A stretch of 64,000 bases of DNA from Rhodospirillales bacterium (GTDB taxonomy: Bacteria; Pseudomonadota; Alphaproteobacteria; Kiloniellales; JACOMY01): assembly GCA_014324045.1 (NCBI GenBank), contig JACOMY010000024.1:1-64000 (forward strand). Direction: 5' to 3'. A program made the translations under genes and the position numbers. Each line of letters opens with the position of its first letter. The stretch's first letter is position 1. Positions 19,219 to 27,306 of the stretch are shown here, piece by piece. A model generated the notes under the pieces. That model was not told the origin of the DNA, made no database searches, and saw only the letters and a list, made by a program, of their open reading frames with translations.

Positions 19219-20079
19219 ATGCGAAAGGTCACGGTTGCAGCAACCCAGATGGCCTGTGGCGCGGAGACACCGGCCAATATCGCGCGGGCAGAGGCGCTGG
19301 TGCGCGAAGCGGCGGGGTGCGCAGATTTTCCTTTTGCAGGAGCTTTTTGCAAGCCGGTATTTCTGCCAGGATGAATATCCGGGCGATCTGAACCGTGCTT
19401 TGCTGGCACAGGGCTACCCAACATTGGCACGCTTTGAAGCATTGGCCGCAGAGCTGCAGGTCGTGTTGCCGGTGTCCTTTTTCGAGCTTGCGGGCCAGGC
19501 GCGGTTCAACTGCGTCGCCGTGATCGACGCCGATGAACGGCGTCTGGGGCTTTATCGTAAGACCCATATTCCCCATGGAGCCGACTATCAGGAGAAATAC
19601 CATTTCTCGCCAGGTGACACGAGGTTTCGCGTTTGGGACACGGCCTTCGGCAAAATTGGCGCCGGCATCTGCTGGGACCAGTGGTTTCCCGAAGCTGCGC
19701 GCGCCATGGCGCTTAGTGGGGCAGAGCCCCGGCTTCGGCTCTCTGAGATCGGGGCGGATGACTGGGATTCCGCCCCCCATTGGCAGCGTGTGCAGCAGGG
19801 CTACGCCGGGGCGGAACCTGGCGCCGCTAATCGCCTCCGGGCCGAGCTGGGCAGATTCGGAACCGAGATGACCTTCTATGGCTCGTCCTTCATCGCCGAC
19901 GAGACGAATTGGAGGCCAAGGTCGCCGAAGCCAATCAGATAAGCCAGACGATGCTGGTTCATGAGTTCGATCTCGGTGCCGTTGCCTGCCACCGAGCCTG
20001 CTTGGGCATCTTCCGTGACCGCCGGCCCGAGCATTACGGTGCGCTGATGACGCTTGATGGACGTTTCGCTCGGTCATAG
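19219..20079 (+). pseudogene. carbon-nitrogen hydrolase (N-carbamoylputrescine amidase-like), frameshifted
   Basis: Frame 1 'MRKVTVAATQMACGAETPANIARAEALVREAAG' -> frame 2 'GAQIFLLQELFASRYFCQDEYPG...GICWDQWFPEAARAMALSGAE' -> frame 1 'EAKVAEANQISQTMLVHEFDL...DRRPEHYGALMTLDGR*'; scrambled patch near 19720-19860. Confidence 0.85.
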
Positions 20080-20129
20080 GAAATACCTAACGCGATAGGC
20101 GCGAAACTTGGACATTTTGTGAAAACAAG

Positions 20130-20144
20130 TTAGGCAGGAGCTAA
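20130..20144 (+). promoter_or_regulatory. motif copy 3: TTAGGCAGGAGCTAA, candidate LysR box; CCTA-N6-TAGG at 20086-20099 upstream
   Basis: About 86 nt upstream of potA start. Confidence 0.6.
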
Positions 20145-20230
20145 GAAGCGCTGAGGGAGTCGAGTCTTCTGTCCCTGGCGCTTCATTCATAGGATCGTCT
20201 TAATTCAACCATGGTCCGGAGACAGAGCCC

Positions 20231-21322
20231 GTGCCGCAGGACAGGGAAATCGCCATTGAAGTGCAAAATGCAGTCAAGCATTATGGCACATTTACCGCCC
20301 TTAAGACGATCTCCCTTTCCATCCGGGACAACGAGTTCTTCACGCTCCTCGGGCCGTCCGGCTGCGGCAAGACCACGCTTTTGCGGATGATCGCAGGCTT
20401 TGAAGATGTGACCGAAGGGGCAATCTACCTTTATGGTGATGAGATCGACAGGCTGCCGCCGCACAAACGGCCGGTAAACACCGTCTTTCAGAATTACGCG
20501 CTGTTCCCTCACATGACCGTTCTGGAGAACGTGGGCTTTGGGCTGGAGATGCTGGGGAAATCCAAGGCCGAGGCCCGCGCGCGGGCAGGCGAGGTGCTAG
20601 AAATGGTCCGGCTGTCGCAATTCGCCGCCCGCAAACCGTCGCAACTGTCGGGCGGGCAGCAGCAACGGGTGGCCCTTGCCCGCGCTCTGGCACCGCGGCC
20701 CAAGGTTCTTCTGCTGGACGAGCCGCTGTCGGCGCTTGACCTGAAATTGCGCAAGGCCATGCAGGTGGAACTCAAGCACCTTCAGCGCGAGACGGGAATC
20801 ACATTCATTTTCGTCACCCACGATCAAGCAGAGGCTCTGACCATGTCGGACCGTATCGCGGTCATGTCCGAAGGGGAACTGCAGCAGCTGGGCGAAGCAC
20901 GCGAGATTTACGAAAGGCCGCGCAACGTCTTCGTCGCGGATTTCATCGGCGATACCAACCTGATGGAAGTGACCGTCGACAAGGTCGAGGGCAGCCGGGC
21001 GCAGTGCCATTTAGGCGGCGGGCACAAGCTGACATGCGATTCCGTCGACGGGATCGGCCCGGGGGCGAAGGTGCACATGTCACTGAGGCCCGAGCGGCTG
21101 TTCCTTTCGGCAGATCCGGTCGAAGCGGAAAGCCTGTCGGGCACGGTGCGGGAGACAATCTATATCGGCACCGATATCGCGACCGTCGTTGAGCTCGAGG
21201 ACGGCCCGCAGTTCACGATCCGGTCGTCGAATTCCACCCGCGGCAATGCTAGAGTCTTCGAAGCGGGAACCCCGGTTGCCGTTAACATGGAAATGGGGGC
21301 GGCACGCCTCCTTGTCGATTGA
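20231..21322 (+). CDS. potA: spermidine/putrescine-type ABC transporter ATP-binding protein (GTG start)
   Basis: 'LLGPSGCGKTTLLRMIAGFEDVTEGAIYL', 'LSGGQQQRVALARALAPRPKVLLLDEPLSALDLKLR'. Confidence 0.93.
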   Translation: MPQDREIAIEVQNAVKHYGTFTALKTISLSIRDNEFFTLLGPSGCGKTTLLRMIAGFEDVTEGAIYLYGDEIDRLPPHKRPVNTVFQNYALFPHMTVLENVGFGLEMLGKSKAEARARAGEVLEMVRLSQFAARKPSQLSGGQQQRVALARALAPRPKVLLLDEPLSALDLKLRKAMQVELKHLQRETGITFIFVTHDQAEALTMSDRIAVMSEGELQQLGEAREIYERPRNVFVADFIGDTNLMEVTVDKVEGSRAQCHLGGGHKLTCDSVDGIGPGAKVHMSLRPERLFLSADPVEAESLSGTVRETIYIGTDIATVVELEDGPQFTIRSSNSTRGNARVFEAGTPVAVNMEMGAARLLVD

Positions 21323-22242
21323 TGGCTGGCGGGGCGGCGCCCGGCGGCTCTGTTCAGAGCAAGACTTACCGTGAGGCGCGTGGTTGGCTCTTGCTGCCCG
21401 CATGGGTGACGCTGGGTATTCTGACCCTTGCCCCGCTGACGATCATGCTTGTCTATTCCTTCCTGACAAAGGAGTTCCGGGGCGGGGTCATCTGGGAGTT
21501 CAGCCTCGACGCCTATGATCAATTCTTCTTTGATCGCGGTCTCTTCGGGGATGAGCCGCCACGCATCGAGTGGACCTATATCGGGATATTCTGGCGCTCG
21601 ATTTGGCAGGCCGGGGCGGCGACGATCCTGAGCCTGCTGATCGGGTTCCCGACCGCCTGTTTCATTGCCACCCGCCCGGAGAAAGAGCGCACGCTCTGGG
21701 TCTTTCTTGTCACTATTCCTTATTGGGTGAACCTGCTCATTCGCACCGTGTCGATGAAGTTCCTACTGCGTGACGAAGGGCCACTGAGTGACGGTCTGAT
21801 AGCCATAGGCGCGATTTCTGAGCCTCTCGGCATCGTCAATACGAATCTCGCTGTGCAATTGGGCCTCTTCTATTCCTACCTGCCATTCATGGTCTTGCCG
21901 ATCTATGCGGCAGTGGAGCGCTACAACTTCGCGCTCTCGGAGGCCGCGGCGGACCTCTATGCCCCGCGCTGGACCGTGCTGCGCCGGATCTTGCTGCCTG
22001 TGGTGAAGCCGGGAATCGTGGCGGGCTGCATCCTTGTCTTCGTGCCTTCGCTTGGCTCTTTCCTTGCGCCGGACCTGTTGGGCGGGGCGAAGAATTTCAT
22101 GATCGGCTCGCTCATCGAAGAACAGTTCAAGGGCAACGCCGGCAATTGGCCCTTTGGGGCGGCGGCGTCGATGATCCTGCTGACACTGGTGCTGATCCTG
22201 CTCATCGCCTCGGCCCGGCAAAGTCAGAAGAGGGATGGGTGA
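21322..22242 (+). CDS. potB: polyamine-type ABC transporter permease
   Basis: Multi-TM BPD_transp_1 protein with '[29 protein letters not shown]'; order after potA. Confidence 0.9.
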   Translation: MAGGAAPGGSVQSKTYREARGWLLLPAWVTLGILTLAPLTIMLVYSFLTKEFRGGVIWEFSLDAYDQFFFDRGLFGDEPPRIEWTYIGIFWRSIWQAGAATILSLLIGFPTACFIATRPEKERTLWVFLVTIPYWVNLLIRTVSMKFLLRDEGPLSDGLIAIGAISEPLGIVNTNLAVQLGLFYSYLPFMVLPIYAAVERYNFALSEAAADLYAPRWTVLRRILLPVVKPGIVAGCILVFVPSLGSFLAPDLLGGAKNFMIGSLIEEQFKGNAGNWPFGAAASMILLTLVLILLIASARQSQKRDG

Positions 22243-23054
22243 TGGCAAAACCATACGATCTGCGTCGCTATCCTGGCTTCTTCGGCATCACGATCCTCTG
22301 TCTGGTTATCCTCTACGCGCCCCTCGCGGTCGTTGCCGTCTACAGCTTCAACGCTTCGCCCTCAATCACGATCTGGGAAGGCTTTTCCCTGCGCTGGTAT
22401 GTGGACGTCTTCACCGGGCCGGAAAGTGCCAAGTTCAAGGAAGCCGCCTGGAACAGTTTCATTATCGCCATCGCCGCAGCCACGACGGCCACGGTGATCG
22501 CCACGCTGGCGGCAACGGCGGTCCTGCGTACGGGCAAGTTCCGGCTGCGCACCCTGTCCGTCGGCCTGATCTCGTTGCCGCTGATGGTGCCCGAAATCGT
22601 GACCGCCGTGGCCACGCTGATCTTCTTCAATGCTATTGCCTTTGAAAGGGGGCTGATGACGATCCTGTTCGCCCATATCACCTTTTGCATTCCCTTTGCC
22701 TATATGCCGATTTCGGCCCGCATGCAGGGGATCGAGGCGAGTTATGAACAGGCGGCGATGGATCTTTATGCCACCAAACGCCAGGCCTTCATGCGCATCC
22801 TGATGCCTCTAATGATGCCGGGGATTGTGTCGGGCTTCATCCTTGCTTTCATCATTTCGCTGGACGACTTCATCATCACCAATTTCGTCAAAGGAGCTGG
22901 GGTCGAGACACTGCCCACGGCGATCTTCGGCGCGGTCAAACAGGGCATCAAGCCCAATATCATGGCCATTTCCACGTTGCTGCTTGCCGTGTCCATCCTA
23001 ATGGTGGCATTCTCTTGGCTGATCGGTCGACGGAACCAAGTGGAAGGGCGTTGA
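22242..23054 (+). CDS. potC: polyamine-type ABC transporter permease
   Basis: '[51 protein letters not shown]'. Confidence 0.92.
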   Translation: MAKPYDLRRYPGFFGITILCLVILYAPLAVVAVYSFNASPSITIWEGFSLRWYVDVFTGPESAKFKEAAWNSFIIAIAAATTATVIATLAATAVLRTGKFRLRTLSVGLISLPLMVPEIVTAVATLIFFNAIAFERGLMTILFAHITFCIPFAYMPISARMQGIEASYEQAAMDLYATKRQAFMRILMPLMMPGIVSGFILAFIISLDDFIITNFVKGAGVETLPTAIFGAVKQGIKPNIMAISTLLLAVSILMVAFSWLIGRRNQVEGR

Positions 23055-24082
23055 TGGAGACGATCTATTCCGAGAAGCACCGCCTGCGCGACGCGCAGAC
23101 CGAGCTTTACGGCGGCGAGCTTGTCTATCCCTTCGAGCGGCCTTCGCGTATGGATTATATCCTCGACCGTCTCAACACGGTGAAGCTGGGCTCGATCACC
23201 GCGCCCGATCCTCTGGACATGGTGCCCGTGATGGCCGTGCATGATGCGGGATATGTCGCCTTTCTGGAACGGGCTTGGCCGGACTGGGTCGCGGCCGGGT
23301 TCAAGGGCGAAGCGATTGCAGCGAATTGGCCCGCCCGCCGCATGGCACAGACCTGCCCCGACCATATCGATGGCCAGCTTGGCTATTACGCACTGGCCGC
23401 CGAGACCAGCATCACCGAAGGCACCTGGGCCGCCGCGCGGGCCGGCGCTGCGGTCGCGTTGACCGGGGCCCGGCGCATCCAGGACGGGGCGCGGGGCTGT
23501 TTCGCACTGTGCCGGCCGCCGGGGCATCATGCGGCGTTCGACATGTATGGCGGCTATTGTTTTCTGAATAACGCAGCCATTGCAGCACAGAATCTGCGGG
23601 GCGCGGGCCTTGCGCGGATCGCCGTTCTGGACGTGGATTTTCACCATGGCAATGGCACGCAGGACATTTTCTATGACCGGGACGATGTGCTGTTCGTTTC
23701 GCTGCACGGAGAGCCACAGCAGACCTTCCCCTATTACCTCGGCTATGCTGCCGAGATCGGGATAGGGGCTGGGGTTGGGTACACGCTAAATCTTCCAATG
23801 CCGCCCGGGACCGGCTTCGATGCATGGCGCAGGGCACTGGGGACAGCGCTGGACCGCGTGGCAGAATTCGGCCCCGATGCGTTGATCGTCTCGCTCGGGG
23901 TCGATACGTTCGAGACCGACCCGATCAGCTTTTTCAAACTCCGCTCTGCCGATTTTGTCACCATGGGTGCGGATATCGCCCAGGCCGCTCTGCCCACGCT
24001 GTTTGTGATGGAAGGCGGCTATGACATCACCGAGATCGGGGTCAACACCGTCAACGTGTTGGAAGGATTTCTCAGCCGCTGA
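23054..24082 (+). CDS. histone deacetylase family protein, acetylpolyamine amidohydrolase-like
   Basis: 'FALCRPPGHHAAFDMYGGYCFLNNAAIAAQNLR..GLARIAVLDVDFHHGNGTQDIFYDRDDVLFVSLHG'. Confidence 0.92.
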   Translation: METIYSEKHRLRDAQTELYGGELVYPFERPSRMDYILDRLNTVKLGSITAPDPLDMVPVMAVHDAGYVAFLERAWPDWVAAGFKGEAIAANWPARRMAQTCPDHIDGQLGYYALAAETSITEGTWAAARAGAAVALTGARRIQDGARGCFALCRPPGHHAAFDMYGGYCFLNNAAIAAQNLRGAGLARIAVLDVDFHHGNGTQDIFYDRDDVLFVSLHGEPQQTFPYYLGYAAEIGIGAGVGYTLNLPMPPGTGFDAWRRALGTALDRVAEFGPDALIVSLGVDTFETDPISFFKLRSADFVTMGADIAQAALPTLFVMEGGYDITEIGVNTVNVLEGFLSR

Positions 24083-24145
24083 ACGCGGCCCAACCATGTC
24101 CGCCCGACCGTGCATCAACCAAGCATCAACCAACAGGAGACCAAC

Positions 24146-25183
24146 ATGAAAACACTTCTCAAGACGACCGTTGCGGCCGCCGCCATGGCGCTGATTGCCG
24201 GGGCCGCATCCGCCGAAGGCAAGCTGGTGATCTATCACTGGTTCGAATACATCCCGCAAGAGCTGCTCGACAAGTTCAGCACGGAAACGGGCGTCGAGGT
24301 CGTCATGGACACCTATGACAGCAATGAAAGTCTGCTCGCCTCGCTGAAGGCCGGGGCCCTCGGCACCTATGACGTGGCCGTGCCGGGCGATTACATGGTT
24401 CAGATCATGGCGAACGAAGGTCTTCTCGACACGATTGCCGAAGGCGAATTGGCCAACAAGGGCAACATCGCGCCGGAATGGGCCGACCCAAGCTTTGATC
24501 CTGGCCGGGCATCGTCGATCCCCTATCAATGGGGCTCCACGTCCTTTGCCGTGAGCCGCGATGTCTACTCGGGCGACATCGCCACAACCGATATCCTGTT
24601 CAACCCGCCGGCGGAATTGTCCGGCAAGATCAACATGCTCGACGCTCAGGGTGAAGTGCTGGCCATGGCCGCGCTTCACATGGGCATACCGCAATGCTCG
24701 TCCGACAGGGATCAGCTGCGCGCGCTCAATGACATGTTGCAAGAGGCGAAGACACACTGGGCCTCGTTCAATTCCGATACGGCGAAAGAGGTTCTGGTCT
24801 CGGGCGATGCGGCTGTCGGCCAGATCTGGGATGGATTTGCCGCCAAAGGCCGGGCTGAGGGCGCCAATATCGAATATGCTTTCCCGACGCAGGGCTATGT
24901 GGTCTGGATGGATAACGTCGTGCTCCTGAAGGACGCGCCCAACCGCGAGAATGCGATCAAGTTCATGGACTTTCTTCTGGAGCCTGAAAATATCGCCGCA
25001 GTTTCGAACTTCGCGCGGTACAATGCCGGTTTGACCGCTGTTGGCGAGTTCCTTGACCCGTCGCTCGCCGAACAACCGGAAAGCAATCCGCCTGCCAATG
25101 CTGGCCCTGGGGTCTTCATCGAGGTGTGCGATCAGGCCACCCAGGAAGTCTATGACCAGATCTGGACCAACCTGAAGAAATGA
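24146..25183 (+). CDS. potD: spermidine/putrescine-type periplasmic binding protein
   Basis: 'LVIYHWFEYIPQELLDKFSTETGVEVVMDTYDSNESLLASLKAG' with signal peptide. Confidence 0.93.
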   Translation: MKTLLKTTVAAAAMALIAGAASAEGKLVIYHWFEYIPQELLDKFSTETGVEVVMDTYDSNESLLASLKAGALGTYDVAVPGDYMVQIMANEGLLDTIAEGELANKGNIAPEWADPSFDPGRASSIPYQWGSTSFAVSRDVYSGDIATTDILFNPPAELSGKINMLDAQGEVLAMAALHMGIPQCSSDRDQLRALNDMLQEAKTHWASFNSDTAKEVLVSGDAAVGQIWDGFAAKGRAEGANIEYAFPTQGYVVWMDNVVLLKDAPNRENAIKFMDFLLEPENIAAVSNFARYNAGLTAVGEFLDPSLAEQPESNPPANAGPGVFIEVCDQATQEVYDQIWTNLKK

Positions 25184-25194
25184 TTGTAATTTGA

Positions 25195-25223
25195 CGCCGC
25201 TCCGGATCTCGTCCGGAGCGGCG
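25195..25223 (+). terminator. GC-rich hairpin after potD: CGCCGCTCCGGA-TCTCG-TCCGGAGCGGCG
   Basis: Perfect 12-bp stem, 5-nt loop, 12 nt after potD stop; no clear U-tract. Confidence 0.8.
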
Positions 25224-25625
25224 CAACCGAATTAGGCAGAAGATTTGGTTTGTACAAGTTTCAATTGCTAAGTGTCTGTGCTAATCTTTGGCGATATTGC
25301 TCGTCAGCGCTCTTATAGTCTACTACGACATGCATACGAAGTAGATTGGTTCTGTCGCGGAATCAAACATTTATTTGGCCCGCAAGATCGCTTTATCCTT
25401 TGTGCTTTTTCACTGACTTTCAGCGACTGGGGCCATGCTGCCAATTTATCGTGCAAGGCAGAGTCGGTGACATTGCATCGAAGGTCCGGCCATCGAAGGC
25501 CCAGCAATGACACTTTACCTACAAGAAAGCTATAAGTTGTTCAAAATCGAAACCGAAGCGCATGGGCAGGAACGAGACTAAACCGGCAGCTTCAAATACA
25601 GAATGCGCAGATAGGTTTGCTCGGA

Positions 25626-26633
25626 ATGCAAGTTGCTTCGCAGAATATCGCACCTTGGCGTATATCTTGCGCGCCGATGATGGACTGGACCGACCGCTAT
25701 TGCCGGGCGTTCCATCGGATGCTGACTAGGCGGTCTGTGCTCTTCACCGAGATGGTGACGGCCGGCGCCGTGGTGCATGGGGACCGGGCAGGCATCTTGG
25801 GCTTCGATGTGCTTGAGGAACCCGTGGTCTTGCAGTTGGGCGGGAGCGATCCGGAAGAGCTGGCGCCGGCCGCCGAAGCCGCTGCCACCTTCGGGTACCG
25901 CAGCCTGAACCTGAATTGCGGCTGCCCCAGCGACCGTGTGCAAAAGGGGCGCTTCGGAGCGTGCCTGATGGCAGAGCCGGCTCTGGTGCGGGACTGCGTG
26001 TCAGCCATGGCGGCGGCCAGTGGCCTGCCGGTCAGCATCAAGTGCCGCATCGGAATCGATGCGCAGGAGGACTATGCCGATCTGCGCCGCTTCGTGGATA
26101 TCGTCGGAGAGGGCGGTGTCGGCTGTTTCTATGTGCATGCCCGTAAGGCCTGGCTACAAGGACTGTCGCCGAAGCAGAACCGCGAGATTCCGCCTTTGCG
26201 CTATGAGGTGGTGCAGCGGTTGAAGGCTGAGCGGGCGGACCTTCAGATTCATCTGAACGGCGGCATCCTCTCGCTCGATCAGGCCGCGGCGGCGCTTGCC
26301 TGGGCCGACGGGGTCATGATCGGCCGCGCGGCCTATCGGAATCCTTTCTTGTTGGCATCGGTGGACTCACGCTTTCATGGCGATACCAACCCGGTCTCGA
26401 GCCGGGCCGAGGCGGTCGAGGGGTTGGTGGCCCTGGGCGGACGTTTGCGCGAGGAGGGGCGTCCCTTGAAGGATTTAGCACGCCATACCTTGGGCCTGAT
26501 GAACGGCTTGCCGGGCGCGCGGGTTTGGCGACGGATGATCGGCGAGGGCATGCGCGATCCGGCGGCTGAGCCCAACCTCTTCCGGCAAGGCTTCGCCTCG
26601 GTGCGCGAGCGGTCTGCGCGCGACGCTGCTTGA
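25626..26633 (+). CDS. dusA: tRNA-dihydrouridine synthase A
   Basis: 'ISCAPMMDWTDRYCRAFHRMLTRRSVLFTEMVTAGAVVHGDR', 'LNLNCGCPSDRVQKGRFGACLM', 'HARKAWLQGLSPKQNREIPPLRY'. Confidence 0.95.
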   Translation: MQVASQNIAPWRISCAPMMDWTDRYCRAFHRMLTRRSVLFTEMVTAGAVVHGDRAGILGFDVLEEPVVLQLGGSDPEELAPAAEAAATFGYRSLNLNCGCPSDRVQKGRFGACLMAEPALVRDCVSAMAAASGLPVSIKCRIGIDAQEDYADLRRFVDIVGEGGVGCFYVHARKAWLQGLSPKQNREIPPLRYEVVQRLKAERADLQIHLNGGILSLDQAAAALAWADGVMIGRAAYRNPFLLASVDSRFHGDTNPVSSRAEAVEGLVALGGRLREEGRPLKDLARHTLGLMNGLPGARVWRRMIGEGMRDPAAEPNLFRQGFASVRERSARDAA

Positions 26634-26841
26634 GATCCATCCCCTTGATTGCCGCGCTTCGGCCGCTTGGGACAGTACGGCCGGCCGATCCAGTTTTCCA
26701 GGAACAAAAAGTTGGAAGTTATCGCAGACTATCAGGCGAAACGTAACATAACCGGCCTAGACGGCAAGCTGGCCGGCATTCCTGCCGAAGACTAGAGCGG
26801 AGCTCGGACCGAGGGGGCTTCCCTAGACCCGCAGCGACTCG

Positions 26842-27306
26842 CTACAAGGCCTCGACAGCCTCCAATACAGCCTCGACATGCCCGGGGACCTTGACCTTGC
26901 GCCATTCCTGGCGCAGCACGCCATCACCGTCGATCAAGAAGGTGGCGCGGTCGATGCCCATGTAGGTCTTGCCGTACATCGATTTCTGCACCCAGGTGCC
27001 GTAGGCCTCGCAGACCTTGCCGTCCTCGTCGCTACCCAAGGTGAAGGGCAGTTCGTACTTGGCCTTGAACTTGTCGTGCTTGGCCACGCTGTCGCGCGAC
27101 ACGCCGATCACCACGGCGTCGGCGCCGGCAAAGGCGGCTAGGTTGTCGCGAAAGCCACAGGCTTCCTTGGTGCAGCCGGGGGTGTCGTCCTTCGGATAGA
27201 AGTAGAGAATAATCTTTTTGCCCTTTAGGGCAGCCAGGCTAGCTGTGCCGCCTCCGTCCGTCGGCATGGTGAAGTCGGGGGCGGGTTTACCGATCTCTGT
27301 CGTCAT
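26842..27306 (-). CDS. bcp: thioredoxin-dependent peroxiredoxin (BCP family)
   Basis: 'IILYFYPKDDTPGCTKEACGFRDNLAAF'. Confidence 0.95.
   Translation of the reverse strand: MTTEIGKPAPDFTMPTDGGGTASLAALKGKKIILYFYPKDDTPGCTKEACGFRDNLAAFAGADAVVIGVSRDSVAKHDKFKAKYELPFTLGSDEDGKVCEAYGTWVQKSMYGKTYMGIDRATFLIDGDGVLRQEWRKVKVPGHVEAVLEAVEAL

Noticed and set aside
25348-25362. 'GGTTCTGTCGCGGAA' resembling an IS6-family terminal inverted repeat
   Set aside because: Only one end, imperfect match, no transposase fragment recognisable in any frame nearby.
25272-25535. 87-aa ORF upstream of dusA
   Set aside because: No recognisable family, AT-rich region, competing ORF on opposite strand; not supported as a gene.
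26713-26796. Short frame 'LEVIADYQAKRNITGLDGKLAGIPAED*' between dusA and bcp
   Set aside because: Protein-like composition suggests a gene remnant but no family recognised and no upstream coding continuity.
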